From: Spirochaetota bacterium
Lineage (GTDB): Bacteria; Spirochaetota; Spirochaetia; B11-G9
Length of the DNA: 39,945 bases
Assembly: GCA_024280415.1 (NCBI GenBank)
Contig: JAJRQE010000185.1
Coordinates: 1 to 39,945, forward strand
Direction: 5' to 3'
This document shows positions 27,429 through 38,625 of the stretch, piece by piece (position 1 is the stretch's first letter; every line of letters begins with the position of its first letter). The translations under genes and the position numbers were made by a program. The notes below the pieces were generated by a model that was given only the letters and a program-made list of their open reading frames with translations, ran no database searches and had not been told where the DNA came from.

Positions 27429-27480
27429 CATTGATGTTAGAGAAAGTGTTCCGGCAGAATTTTTGAATGAGGTATATTAT

Positions 27481-28092
27481 ATGAAAAAAAGGGTTAAAAA
27501 AGTTAGAATTTTTTCTGCATTGGAAGTTGCAAATATCTGCGGTGTTGTAAATCAGACTGCAATAAACTGGATCAAGAGTAATCATTTAAAAGCATTTACC
27601 ACCCCTGGAGGGCAGTATCGAATCTACTCAGAAGATCTTATCGACTTTTTGAATACCAGGGGAATGAGAATACCCGATGAACTTGCAGTTATTATCACGG
27701 ATCATAAAAAAAGAAAAAAAGTTATTATTATCGATGATGATAAAGATCTTAATGAAATGATGAAGCTTATGTTTATTAAGAGCCTCGAAGATTATGAAAT
27801 TATTCAGGCCTTTGATGGCTTTGAAGCCGGTAAGCTGCTTGCATCAGAAAAACCTGATGTAGTTATTCTGGATATAGATCTTCCCGGAGTTAATGGTCAT
27901 CTTCTGTGCACCCGAATTAAGGAAGATAAGAATCTTAATTCTCCTGTTGTTATTTCCATCAGCGGTCTGAATGATACCTTCGAAGAGGAAAAAATTCTTT
28001 CTGAGGGTGCAGATGCTTTTTTTACCAAGCCTCTGGATTTCGATAAAATAATAACAGCCTTAAAAGATCTTGTAGAAACGAGGACTGTATAG
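27481..28092 (+). CDS. Response regulator with N-terminal excisionase/MerR-type HTH and C-terminal receiver domain
   Basis: FSALEVANICGVVNQTAINWIKSNHLKAFTTPGGQYRIYSEDLIDFL then VIIIDDDKDLNEMMKLM...DVVILDIDLPGVNG...ISGLND...FFTKPLD. Confidence 0.85.
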   Translation: MKKRVKKVRIFSALEVANICGVVNQTAINWIKSNHLKAFTTPGGQYRIYSEDLIDFLNTRGMRIPDELAVIITDHKKRKKVIIIDDDKDLNEMMKLMFIKSLEDYEIIQAFDGFEAGKLLASEKPDVVILDIDLPGVNGHLLCTRIKEDKNLNSPVVISISGLNDTFEEEKILSEGADAFFTKPLDFDKIITALKDLVETRTV

Positions 28093-28093
28093 T

Positions 28094-28465
28094 ATGTCGG
28101 TTTCTCCACAATTTGTTCTTCTCGTAGAGGATGAGGATTCTGTCAGGTTGACATTGCGGGATTATCTGCAGAAAAAGGGTCATAACATGCTTGTTGCATC
28201 TGATGGTGTGAGTGCGATCAAGCAGCTCCTTGATCACGATATAAGTATTATTATTTCCGATTACCGTATGCAGGTGCTCGGGGGTGATTACTGGGTGAAG
28301 TTTCTGGATAGGTACTGTAAGGATAAGCATATTGTAATTACCAGTGGATTTCTTCGTCCTGATTTTTCCATTCCTTTTGAGGTTATCTATAAACCCTACG
28401 AATATGAACAAATTTCGGAACTTATTAACGAGCATTTAAATTCTTCAAAACCCCTTGAAGGATAA
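28094..28465 (+). CDS. Stand-alone receiver-domain response regulator
   Basis: VLLVEDEDSVRLTLRDYLQKKGH...IIISDYRMQVLGG...IVITSG...VIYKPYEYEQ. Confidence 0.85.
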   Translation: MSVSPQFVLLVEDEDSVRLTLRDYLQKKGHNMLVASDGVSAIKQLLDHDISIIISDYRMQVLGGDYWVKFLDRYCKDKHIVITSGFLRPDFSIPFEVIYKPYEYEQISELINEHLNSSKPLEG

Positions 28466-28733
28466 ATCTTTAACAATAAAAGTTTACGGCCGGGTTCAGG
28501 GAGTAGGATTCAGGTTTTCAGCACAACGTGCAGCTGTTTCTTTCGGGGTTGCGGGCTGGGTGCGTAACGAATGGGACGGTACAGTTCTGATCCATTGTGA
28601 GGGGGAAGTCTCCTCTGTAGATCAGTTTGTTAATTGGTGCAGGAAGGGACCCTCTCTGGCTCATGTTATATCCCTGGATATAACTGTACTTCCCTATCAG
28701 GGGGTTCATTCAGGGTTTAAAATTGATTATTAA
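28455..28733 (+). CDS. Acylphosphatase
   Basis: LTIKVYGRVQGVGFRFSAQRAAVSFGVAGWVRNEWDGTVLIHCEGE; TTG start overlapping the upstream stop. Confidence 0.93.
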   Translation: MKDKSLTIKVYGRVQGVGFRFSAQRAAVSFGVAGWVRNEWDGTVLIHCEGEVSSVDQFVNWCRKGPSLAHVISLDITVLPYQGVHSGFKIDY

Positions 28734-28735
28734 AA

Positions 28736-28764
28736 GGAAAAACAGACGCCCTTCCGGGCGCCTG
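28736..28764 (-). terminator. Rho-independent terminator of eno
   Basis: Minus strand CAGGCGCCC-GGAA-GGGCGTCTG-TTTTT immediately downstream of the eno stop. Confidence 0.9.
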
Positions 28765-28783
28765 ATACAGAAAATCCCAATAC

Positions 28784-30121
<1,338 letters not shown>

Positions 30122-30228
30122 TTACTACTTATCTATATTTTCAGGAACCTGCAAAACAATAATCCTGCAAGGTATCTGTTTAGAATATCGTATTTATAAA
30201 TTAAACAGTCAAGTAGGGACTATAAAAC

Positions 30229-30258
30229 TTGACCCTATGAATAGTAGTTAACTAAAAT
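30229..30258 (+). promoter_or_regulatory. Predicted promoter upstream of the UPF0158/GNAT gene
   Basis: TTGACC-18 bp-TAAAAT before the 30281 start; SD AGGAG follows. Confidence 0.45.
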
Positions 30259-30280
30259 AGAATAAAGTATAGGAGATTGT

Positions 30281-31213
30281 ATGGAAGATGGACTTTTATT
30301 TGAATTGACCGATGAAATTATAGATCTGATTATTTTTGGGATGGAGGATCAGGGAGAAGATTACTATGTCAACATACAAAATGGGATTGTAGGTTCCCGA
30401 TCTTTTATTCTTAGGGATCAAAATGCAGCAAATATTGATTCCACTGCCATTCCCGTTCCCGAATGGCATCCTTCGGATGGGTTTCAGCTTATGGAGCGTT
30501 TTGTAGCTGCAATACATAATCCTGTGCATAAAGAAGCTTTGGTAGATATTCTTTCTGCAGGCAGAGGAGCTTTCAGGAATTTCAAAAGCTATGTAAAAGA
30601 ATCAGAGATCCTGTCAAAACAATGGTATTCCCATAAAGATAAAATTATGCGGTCAAGGGTTGTTGAATGGTACAATACCAACTGTGATATTCTTAAATAC
30701 AAGGATATAGAAGAAAATACTGATGAAACAGAGAATCTTATCCTGGATGATTTTGTTTTCAGGATAGATTATTCAGATCAGGAAGATCTTATTAAATGTA
30801 AAGCAGAAGTTTCTATCCGGGAAAATCTGGATAAGAGAGGGAAGGGTATTGCTGATTTTTTTATTAAAAGAAATATTCTTTTTTTGGAGAGCCCGGGAGT
30901 AGAAGCGCTGTCTGTTTATGCTGAAACGCTGGAGGGGGAGTATGCAGGGTCGATAACCGGAGGTAGTTTTTCTGATACTGATTCAGATACAAAACTGGGA
31001 GTTGTTCATTCTGTGTGGGTAGAGAAAAAATTCAGAGGAATGGGTCTCGCAAGACATCTGATTGATCAATTTCTGAAAGAAGCTGTAAACCGAAGTATCA
31101 AAACCGTACTTTTTGAACTTCCCGGAGGTAGTTCAGAACTAAAATCGACTCTGGAAGCAAGGGCAGCTTCATCAATTTTTACTACTATGGCAGTAAATAT
31201 TATAAATCTGTGA
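30281..31213 (+). CDS. UPF0158-like protein fused to GNAT acetyltransferase domain
   Basis: GFQLMERFVAAIHNPVHKEALVDILSAGRGAFRNFKSYV...WYSHKDKIMRSRVVEWYNTN is UPF0158-like; C-terminal VVHSVWVEKKFRGMGLARHLIDQFLKEAVNRSIKTVLFEL is the GNAT acetyl-CoA loop. Confidence 0.75.
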   Translation: MEDGLLFELTDEIIDLIIFGMEDQGEDYYVNIQNGIVGSRSFILRDQNAANIDSTAIPVPEWHPSDGFQLMERFVAAIHNPVHKEALVDILSAGRGAFRNFKSYVKESEILSKQWYSHKDKIMRSRVVEWYNTNCDILKYKDIEENTDETENLILDDFVFRIDYSDQEDLIKCKAEVSIRENLDKRGKGIADFFIKRNILFLESPGVEALSVYAETLEGEYAGSITGGSFSDTDSDTKLGVVHSVWVEKKFRGMGLARHLIDQFLKEAVNRSIKTVLFELPGGSSELKSTLEARAASSIFTTMAVNIINL

Positions 31214-31301
31214 CTATTTTAACATTTATCTATATTTTAGTTGCAGGAGTTTACTTTATGGTTTAGACTGAAGGGCAATAAAATTCATAAAAGGAGATAG
31301 T

Positions 31302-32888
31302 ATGAAAAAACTATTGATCACACTTCTTATGATCACAGTTGCATTTGCAGTTTTTGCAGGTGGTGGCAAAGAAGAAGCAGCTCCAACGGCAGATCCTGTT
31401 GTTTTCAGTTTTAACAATGGAACAGAGATTCAGTCCCTGGATCCAGGGAACATCGAAGGTGTCCCTGAACACAGAATCTACATGGCACTCTTTGAGGGTC
31501 TTGTAAGTTATGATCCTGCAACTCTTGATCCGATTCCAGGTCTGGCAAAAAGCTGGAGTGTTTCCGATGATGGTCTTACCTGGACTTTCAAACTTCGAAA
31601 AACAAACTGGTCAGATGGCACACCTATAACAGCACAGACAGTTGTCGACTCATGGCTCAGATTTCTAAGCCCTGAACTCGCCGCTGTATATGCATATCTT
31701 CCAGGCATGATCATAAAGGGTGCAGACGCATACAATTCCGGAAAGGGAAGTGCTGACGATGTTGGAATCAGAGCTCTTGATGACTATACCTTTCAGTTTG
31801 AGCTGACAGGACCCGCTCCCTATGCTCTTGGTATGCTGACTCATTATGCATTTGCAGTTGTTCCAATGCATGTTATTGAAAAGTATGGTGATAAATGGAC
31901 AATGCCTGAGAATTTTGTAGGCAATGGCCCATATACTCTTACTTCATGGGATCCTCAGGAAAAAATCGTAATGGATAAAAATCCTGGTTACTGGGATGCG
32001 GATAATGTGAAAATTGATACAATAGTTGCCTATCCTATCGAAGATGAAAATACATCACTTAATATGTACAAACAGGGTGATCTCGACTGGGTTATGACAG
32101 TTCCGGATGCTCAGCTTGACTCAATGAAGCTCGATCCGACCTATGTAACAAATGCAACCTTTATCACCTACTACTATCAGTTTAATACAACGAAAGCACC
32201 TTATGACAATGCTGATGTTAGAAAAGCACTTTCTATGGCAATAGACAGACAGGAGCTCGTAGACAAGGTAACCAGGGGCGGTCAGTTTCCTGCTTACGGT
32301 CTAACTCCTCCTCTGGCAAATTATCCCAAGGTTGTAGCTTTTAAGGAAGATTTTGATGCCGCAAGAGCATTGCTTGCAAAAGCAGGTTTCCCGAATGGTG
32401 AAGGTTTTCCAAAGGCAACAATTCTTTACAATACTTCCGAAGGTCATAAAAAAATTGCTGAGTATGTTCAGCAGAAATGGAAAGAAGTTCTCAATATTGA
32501 TGTGACAATTGAAAATCAGGAATGGGCAACTTATCTTGATAATAAGCAGAATCAGAATTTTGATATTGCAAGAGCTGGATGGCAGGGTGACTATGTAGAT
32601 CCGAATACATTCTTAACAGATCTCCTCTACTCTACAGCAGGGAACAATGACGGCAGATATAATAATCCTAAGTATGATGCTCTTCTTGATAAAGCAGCTA
32701 CCATGCCTGAAGGTAAAGCCAGATACGATGTTCTCCGTCAGGCTGAAGAGCTTGCCTTTAGTGAAGATATGGCTCTTATGCCTTTCTACTACTATTCGAC
32801 AGCAAACTGGATTGATACAAATGTCTGGGGCGGATGGACTCCAACCATTCTTGATGTACATCCCTGGAAAGGTATGTTTAAAAAGTAA
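31302..32888 (+). CDS. oppA: Oligopeptide ABC transporter substrate-binding protein
   Basis: Signal peptide; NNGTEIQSLDPGNIEGVPEHRIYMALFEGLVSYDPATLDPIPGLAKSWSVSDDGLTWTFKLRK is SBP family 5. Confidence 0.92.
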   Translation: MKKLLITLLMITVAFAVFAGGGKEEAAPTADPVVFSFNNGTEIQSLDPGNIEGVPEHRIYMALFEGLVSYDPATLDPIPGLAKSWSVSDDGLTWTFKLRKTNWSDGTPITAQTVVDSWLRFLSPELAAVYAYLPGMIIKGADAYNSGKGSADDVGIRALDDYTFQFELTGPAPYALGMLTHYAFAVVPMHVIEKYGDKWTMPENFVGNGPYTLTSWDPQEKIVMDKNPGYWDADNVKIDTIVAYPIEDENTSLNMYKQGDLDWVMTVPDAQLDSMKLDPTYVTNATFITYYYQFNTTKAPYDNADVRKALSMAIDRQELVDKVTRGGQFPAYGLTPPLANYPKVVAFKEDFDAARALLAKAGFPNGEGFPKATILYNTSEGHKKIAEYVQQKWKEVLNIDVTIENQEWATYLDNKQNQNFDIARAGWQGDYVDPNTFLTDLLYSTAGNNDGRYNNPKYDALLDKAATMPEGKARYDVLRQAEELAFSEDMALMPFYYYSTANWIDTNVWGGWTPTILDVHPWKGMFKK

Positions 32889-32908
32889 TCGATCAATTTA
32901 AATTACCG

Positions 32909-32939
32909 GCTGCCTTGAATTTCAAGGCAGCTTTTTTTT
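32909..32939 (+). terminator. Intra-operon terminator/attenuator between oppA and oppB
   Basis: GCTGCCTTG-AATTT-CAAGGCAGC-TTTTTTTT. Confidence 0.9.
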
Positions 32940-33056
32940 GAAATCTTTTAGTTTTTTGGTATTGTTCATATATTTTATCTTGTTAAATGGATCCCGGTAT
33001 AATACCATGCCCAATAAATTACAAGTTTCTTTAAATTTTTAATAGAGAGGTTTTTA

Positions 33057-33983
33057 ATGTCTAAGTACATTTTCAGAAGAGCTCTGGGCCTGATACCCAC
33101 CATGTTTATTATTGTAACAATCTGCTTCTTTTTTATCAGATTGGCTCCAGGCGGCCCATTTTCCAGTGAAAAGAAAATATCACCCCAAATTATGAAAAAT
33201 ATTGAAGCTAAGTATCATCTGGATGAACCCCTTGTAATTCAGTATGTCAGATACCTTGGGGATGTTATAAGAGGCGATCTTGGACCCTCTTATAAGTATA
33301 AGGATTATGATGTTAATTTTTATATTTCCAGGAGCCTGCCTAAATCGATTCTTCTTGGATCTCTGGCGTTGTTTTTTGCGGTTATAATGGGAATGGGAGC
33401 AGGGATGCTTTCGTCATTGAGGCAGAATACCTGGATTGATTATATGTCAATGTCAGTTGCAGTTGTGGGTATATCGGTGCCGCTCTTTGTTATAGGACCT
33501 GTATTGATGTATATTTTTGCAATGCAGCTCAATCTCCTGCCTGTTTCCGGATGGATAAGCGAAAGGGGCTATTCAGCTTTAATTCTCCCTGTATTTTCCC
33601 TCTCTCTCCCTTACTTTGCAACTATCGCCAGGCTCTCAAGGGCAAGCTTTCTGGAGGCTCTGCGGAGTGATTATGTCAGAACTGCTAAAGCCAAGGGATT
33701 AAAAACTTCGGTCATAATGTTTAAGCATGTCTTAAAAGGAGCATCTCTTCCTGTAGTAAGTTATCTGGGGCCGGCATTTTCCGGAATTATAACAGGATCC
33801 ATAGTAATAGAACAGATCTTCAGAATTCCTGGACTTGGACGCCACTTCGTTCAGTCTGCATTTAACCGGGATTATACAATGATAATGGGTACTGTAATAG
33901 TTTATTCACTGTTTCTGGTTATTATGAACTTTGTCGTGGATGTCCTCTATGGTTATCTCGACCCTAGAATATCATATAAATAA
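33057..33983 (+). CDS. oppB: Oligopeptide ABC transporter permease
   Basis: MSKYIFRRALGLIPTMFIIVTICFFFIRLAPGGPF...YVRTAKAKGLKTSVIMFKHVLKGASLPVVSYLGPAFSGIITGSIVIEQIFRIPGLG. Confidence 0.93.
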   Translation: MSKYIFRRALGLIPTMFIIVTICFFFIRLAPGGPFSSEKKISPQIMKNIEAKYHLDEPLVIQYVRYLGDVIRGDLGPSYKYKDYDVNFYISRSLPKSILLGSLALFFAVIMGMGAGMLSSLRQNTWIDYMSMSVAVVGISVPLFVIGPVLMYIFAMQLNLLPVSGWISERGYSALILPVFSLSLPYFATIARLSRASFLEALRSDYVRTAKAKGLKTSVIMFKHVLKGASLPVVSYLGPAFSGIITGSIVIEQIFRIPGLGRHFVQSAFNRDYTMIMGTVIVYSLFLVIMNFVVDVLYGYLDPRISYK

Positions 33984-34108
33984 GGGGAATGAAAAAAATG
34001 ATTTTTATGAATAATAATCTGATTGGGTTGAACATTTTTTTTCATTCGGCGACAGAGACTTTTCCGAAGAATGAGGGAAAGTGCTCGAAAGCGATTAAGG
34101 AGCTGTAG

Positions 34109-35200
34109 ATGTCAGATACAATAATTAAAAATAAGGATACAGTCCTTAATGAATTCGATCAGCCTGTTAAGGGTGTGAGCCTCATGCAGGATGCATGGAG
34201 ACGTTTAAAAAAGAATAAGATGGCAATGTTCGGCCTTGTTACCTTGATTTTTTATACAATTATTTCACTCTCAGCACCACTTCTTCCCATCCATTCATAC
34301 AAGCAGCAGGTATTGGGACATCAGTTCCTTAAACCCTCTCTGCGTCCTGCAGGGGAGCTGATGTATGAAAGGCAGGATAAACTGATTCGTGGAATGGCTG
34401 CAAAAGAGGGAAGAACAGAATTAAATGAAGCAGAAATAAAGAAACTTGCAGATCTCAAAGCCAGTATTACCACCGAGAAAAAAGTCCTCTTAAATGGTGA
34501 AGAGGTTCTTGTTCATGAGAGAGTTTATCCTCTTGGAACTGACTCTCTTGGAAGGGATCTCCTTGCCAGAATTATTTATGGAGGTCAGGTTTCCATTCTT
34601 ATAGGTCTTCTCGGTGCTATAACTTCGGTATTAATAGGGGTTGTTCTAGGTGCTTTATCGGGTTATATCGGAGGAACCTTCGATTCTCTGATGATGCATT
34701 TTGTTGATATTATGTATTCCCTTCCCTATATGCTTCTTGTAATAATATTTATGGCAGTTTTCGGCAGAGCCATTCAAAACTTATTTTTTGCACTTGCCAT
34801 AGTCAGCTGGCTTACCGTTGCAAGGGTTGTAAGAGGGCAGATTATCTCCCTAAAAAACTCCGAATATGTCGAGGCAGCAAGATCCAGTGGTGCAGGTACG
34901 GGAAGAATAGTTTTTCGCCACCTTATTCCCAATACTGCAGGGGTTATTATTGTTTATACAACCCTTAGAGTTCCTTCTTTTATAATGCTGGAAGCCTTTC
35001 TCTCATTTCTTGGACTTGGAGTTCAGGCTCCTTTTGCATCATGGGGAGTACTCATTCAGGATGGTGTATATGCCATGACAACCTATCCCTGGCTTCTCTG
35101 GTTCCCTGCTGCGGCAATGACACTGTTTCTGTTTTCAATGAACTTTCTTGGTGACGGCCTTAGGGATGCAATGGATCCGCAAAGTAAGAACAAACTATAA
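34109..35200 (+). CDS. oppC: Oligopeptide ABC transporter permease
   Basis: DAWRRLKKNKMAMFGLVTLIFY...LGTDSLGRDLLARIIYGGQVSILIGL...FLSFLGLGVQAPFASWGVLIQDG. Confidence 0.93.
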   Translation: MSDTIIKNKDTVLNEFDQPVKGVSLMQDAWRRLKKNKMAMFGLVTLIFYTIISLSAPLLPIHSYKQQVLGHQFLKPSLRPAGELMYERQDKLIRGMAAKEGRTELNEAEIKKLADLKASITTEKKVLLNGEEVLVHERVYPLGTDSLGRDLLARIIYGGQVSILIGLLGAITSVLIGVVLGALSGYIGGTFDSLMMHFVDIMYSLPYMLLVIIFMAVFGRAIQNLFFALAIVSWLTVARVVRGQIISLKNSEYVEAARSSGAGTGRIVFRHLIPNTAGVIIVYTTLRVPSFIMLEAFLSFLGLGVQAPFASWGVLIQDGVYAMTTYPWLLWFPAAAMTLFLFSMNFLGDGLRDAMDPQSKNKL

Positions 35201-36201
35201 TGGAGAAATCTGGAATGAATAATGATGTAATCCTTAAGGTAGATGGTTTAAAAACCTATTTTAATACAGATGATGGAATAGTTAAGGCAGTTGACGGTGT
35301 TTCTTTTGAACTGAAAAAGGGAGAGACTCTCGGGCTGGTAGGTGAGTCAGGATCAGGAAAGTCTGTATCCAACCTTTCGATAATGAAATTGATTCCTTCT
35401 CCTCCTGGAAAAATAATGGCGGGTACTGCAATTATTGATGGCAAGGAAGATATTTTTACTATGACCGAGGCTCAGATACGCGAGCTGCGGGGAAACAGAA
35501 TTGCTATGATCTTTCAGGATCCCATGACCAGTTTAAATCCGTTCCTCAGGATTTCAACACAGATGATAGAAACACTGGTTCTCCATCAGAATATGAGTAA
35601 AAAAGAGGCTCTTGTAAAATCAATCGATATGCTTGAACTTGTTGGAATACCTCATCCCGATAAACGTGTGCATGATTATCCTCACCAGTTTTCCGGAGGT
35701 ATGCGACAGAGAGTTATGATTGCAATGGCTCTTAGCTGTGATCCTGAAATACTGATTGCAGATGAACCTACATCGGCTCTGGATGTTACAATACAGGCAC
35801 AGATACTGGAATTGATACAATCTCTCTCAAAACGTCTTGGAACAGCAGTAATAATGATAACCCATGATCTGGATGTAGTCGCAGGTATGTGTGATACGGT
35901 AATTGTTATGTATGCCGGTCGTATAGTTGAGAAGGGTACTAATGACGAAATCTTTGATGATCCGAAACATCCCTATACCAGAGGATTGATTAAGTCGGTA
36001 CCCCGTCTTGACCGACCCGCAGCAGGCCGTTTGTTTTCTATTGAAGGCCAGCCGCCGAATGTTATTGATCTTCCTGCCTGCTGTCCCTTTCATCCAAGAT
36101 GCGGTGAAGTTATGGCTAAGTGTAAAAATATTACTCCAGGAGTTACAAAACTGGAAAACGGCAGAGAAGTAAGATGTTTTCTGTATGAAGGGGATAAATA
36201 G
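35200..36201 (+). CDS. oppD: Oligopeptide ABC transporter ATP-binding protein
   Basis: GLVGESGSGKSVSNLSIMKL, FSGGMRQRVMIAMALSCDPEILIADEPTSALDVTIQAQIL, C-terminal CCPFHPRCGEVMAKC. Confidence 0.95.
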   Translation: MEKSGMNNDVILKVDGLKTYFNTDDGIVKAVDGVSFELKKGETLGLVGESGSGKSVSNLSIMKLIPSPPGKIMAGTAIIDGKEDIFTMTEAQIRELRGNRIAMIFQDPMTSLNPFLRISTQMIETLVLHQNMSKKEALVKSIDMLELVGIPHPDKRVHDYPHQFSGGMRQRVMIAMALSCDPEILIADEPTSALDVTIQAQILELIQSLSKRLGTAVIMITHDLDVVAGMCDTVIVMYAGRIVEKGTNDEIFDDPKHPYTRGLIKSVPRLDRPAAGRLFSIEGQPPNVIDLPACCPFHPRCGEVMAKCKNITPGVTKLENGREVRCFLYEGDK

Positions 36202-37221
36202 ATGAGTGATAAAAATAAACTTCTTGAAGTAAAGAAACTGAAGATGCACTTTCCTATTACTTCCGGGGGGATTTTAAAGAGAAAAGTAGGTTTGATCCGG
36301 GCAGTAGACGGTATAGACTTTACAATTGAAGAAGGTGAGACTCTGGGACTGGTGGGAGAGTCGGGTTGTGGTAAGTCTACTACTGCACGATGTGTGGCAC
36401 AACTGCACAGACCCACTTCCGGAGAGGTTATTTTAAGAGGCAATGACATAACAAAGACCGGAAAGACGGAGCTGCTAAAGGCAAGGATGGATATGCAGAT
36501 GATCTTTCAGGATCCCTATGCATCTTTGAATCCCAGAATGACAGCAGGCTCAATAATTGCAGAACCTCTGCAGATCTATAAAAGCAGGGGGATGCTTGAA
36601 ATTACAAAAGCAGAGATTATAGAAAAGATTGAGACATTAATGGAAAAGGTAGGATTGTCACATCATTTCCGCAACAGATATCCCCATGAGTTTTCCGGAG
36701 GACAGAGACAGAGAATTGGAGTTGCCAGGGCTCTTGCTCTTAATCCGAAACTGATACTGGCGGATGAACCTGTAAGTGCCCTGGATGTTTCCATTCAATC
36801 ACAGATTCTGAACCTTCTCACAGATTTACGGGAAGAACTTAATTTGTCTTATCTCTTTATTGCCCATGACCTTGCTGTTATTCAGCATATAAGTGATCGG
36901 GTAGCAGTCATGTATCTGGGGAAAATTATGGAAGTTTCCAGATCCAAAGAGCTTTATAAAAATCCTCTCCACCCATATACGGTTGCCCTTCTTTCTGCAG
37001 TACCAATCCCTGATCCCAGAATTGAAAGGGAGAGACAACGAATTATCCTGACCGGAGACGTTCCTTCTCCGGATAAAGAGCGACATAACTGTTACTTTTA
37101 TGACAGGTGTCCAAAAAGCTTTGGAAGGTGTAAAGAAGCTGTACCTGCTCTGGTGGATGTTGGATCCGGACAGCATGTTGCCTGTTTTCTTCATCATGAT
37201 AAGGAAGCTGATAATAGTTAG
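36202..37221 (+). CDS. oppF: Oligopeptide ABC transporter ATP-binding protein
   Basis: GLVGESGCGKSTTARCVAQLHRPTSGEVILRG, EFSGGQRQRIGVARALALNPKLILADEPVSALDVSIQSQILNLL. Confidence 0.95.
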   Translation: MSDKNKLLEVKKLKMHFPITSGGILKRKVGLIRAVDGIDFTIEEGETLGLVGESGCGKSTTARCVAQLHRPTSGEVILRGNDITKTGKTELLKARMDMQMIFQDPYASLNPRMTAGSIIAEPLQIYKSRGMLEITKAEIIEKIETLMEKVGLSHHFRNRYPHEFSGGQRQRIGVARALALNPKLILADEPVSALDVSIQSQILNLLTDLREELNLSYLFIAHDLAVIQHISDRVAVMYLGKIMEVSRSKELYKNPLHPYTVALLSAVPIPDPRIERERQRIILTGDVPSPDKERHNCYFYDRCPKSFGRCKEAVPALVDVGSGQHVACFLHHDKEADNS

Positions 37222-37284
37222 TGGTTTGTAGTGGGGAGTAGAATTGGTTTATTTTTTGCTCCCCTCCCAATATACTGGATCTGT

Positions 37285-37791
37285 TTAATTTAAAGTTACT
37301 GATAATTCTATTCCGCAGTAGTCTGCAATTTTTTCTGCTTTGTTTTTTAGTTCTTCACTTTCAGTTCTCCCCTTTACTATTTCTATATCAAGAACTTCTC
37401 CTGAATTTAGAATAAGAGAAAATTTTATCATTGTTTTTCTTAATCTCTCCAGACCTTTTTCATTAGTTTTGTGGATTGTACCGGTAATAAGAAAGTTTTC
37501 TACATCTGTCATTTTGTAAGAGCTCTTTTTATTAAGAATTACTAAGCCAGCCTTGTACTCAATCTTATTCAGAGCTTTACTGAATATCCATTTTTCTTCA
37601 TAAAGGGATCCCATTAAAGAGCCCAGGATCAGAATTGCCGGAAGCCACAACCTTGAATTTCCGGAAGATATAAAGAGACCAGCACCAAGCAGAAGAGCAA
37701 TAAATAAAAATATTCCCCTAAACCAGACAGGCAATACCAGTTTTAGTGAGCTGTCTTTGGTTTTTTTTAGAATTAAATTCATACTGAACAT
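37285..37791 (-). CDS. Hypothetical membrane protein
   Basis: 168 aa with two N-terminal TM segments and a soluble C-terminal domain. Confidence 0.6.
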   Translation of the reverse strand: MFSMNLILKKTKDSSLKLVLPVWFRGIFLFIALLLGAGLFISSGNSRLWLPAILILGSLMGSLYEEKWIFSKALNKIEYKAGLVILNKKSSYKMTDVENFLITGTIHKTNEKGLERLRKTMIKFSLILNSGEVLDIEIVKGRTESEELKNKAEKIADYCGIELSVTLN

Positions 37792-37810
37792 TACAGATAC
37801 TCCGGCTAAT

Positions 37811-38527
37811 TCAATTTATTTCAATATATGAAATTGGGTTGCCTCTGCTGTCAGTTACTTTGTGTGGATTGTTGGGATCCCTAACTGTAACACCATCGGA
37901 AATAAAGGTGTAAAAGTGTTTTCCCGGGGACATGCGGAGTGATATTTCATAAGTTCCTGGGTCTCTTTCATCTTCTTTTAATTTCAGCATAAAAGGATCC
38001 CAGTTGTTAAAATTTCCGGAAAGATAAACATTTTTATTAGTCTTGTCTCTGAAAACGAATTTCACATTACCATTATCTTCAATTATAGGTGTTGAAGCAG
38101 TATCCATATAATTCTCAGGAATTTTAAGTTGAGATATTTTTATATTTTCAGGAGTATAGACTGAATAAGAGTTTTCGGGATCACTTATCCATACCCCGTC
38201 TACTATCAAGCGGTAGTTCAGGATTCTGGTTTTTTCCGGAATAGCTTTTACGAGGAAAAAAACATTATTTTCATTTTTCATAAAAGGAAATATTTGTTTA
38301 TAACCATCAAGATCGAAAGCAATGGCTACTCGTCGAATATAATCATCTCTTTTAAAGTAGGTAAACAATATATGATTGTCAATAAACTGCGGAGCTTCAG
38401 CTTTTTCCAGTTCAGATACAGCTATATGTATACTGATACTGGTTCTGTCAAAAGAGAAGGCAGTCATCAGGGGGGTAAAAAGAATAATACCGGTAATGAT
38501 TAATATTTTAAAAAGTTTGTCTGTCAT
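37811..38527 (-). CDS. Secreted protein with glycogen-binding/CBM48-like (early-set) domains
   Basis: Signal peptide MTDKLFKILIITGIILFTPLMTAFS; VKFVFRDKTNKNVYLSGNFNNWDPFMLKLKEDERDPGTYEISLRMSPGKHFYTFISDGVTVRDPNNPHKVTDSRGN; start taken at MTDKL. Confidence 0.75.
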   Translation of the reverse strand: MTDKLFKILIITGIILFTPLMTAFSFDRTSISIHIAVSELEKAEAPQFIDNHILFTYFKRDDYIRRVAIAFDLDGYKQIFPFMKNENNVFFLVKAIPEKTRILNYRLIVDGVWISDPENSYSVYTPENIKISQLKIPENYMDTASTPIIEDNGNVKFVFRDKTNKNVYLSGNFNNWDPFMLKLKEDERDPGTYEISLRMSPGKHFYTFISDGVTVRDPNNPHKVTDSRGNPISYIEIN

Positions 38528-38625
38528 AATATCTATATATTCGGTAAAATAATGGTGATCTTTAGAATCTGAAAAAACTCTCATAGATTTTGCTTTTATT
38601 CCGAAATTTATGAACAGGAAAAACT

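Noticed and set aside
35827-36449. Minus ORFs 35827..36249 and 36090..36449 within oppD/oppF
   Set aside because: Antisense to clear ABC ATPases.
37232-37267. GGGGAGTA...TGCTCCCC weak hairpin after oppF
   Set aside because: 8-bp stem with a long loop and no clean U-tract after it; too weak to call a terminator.
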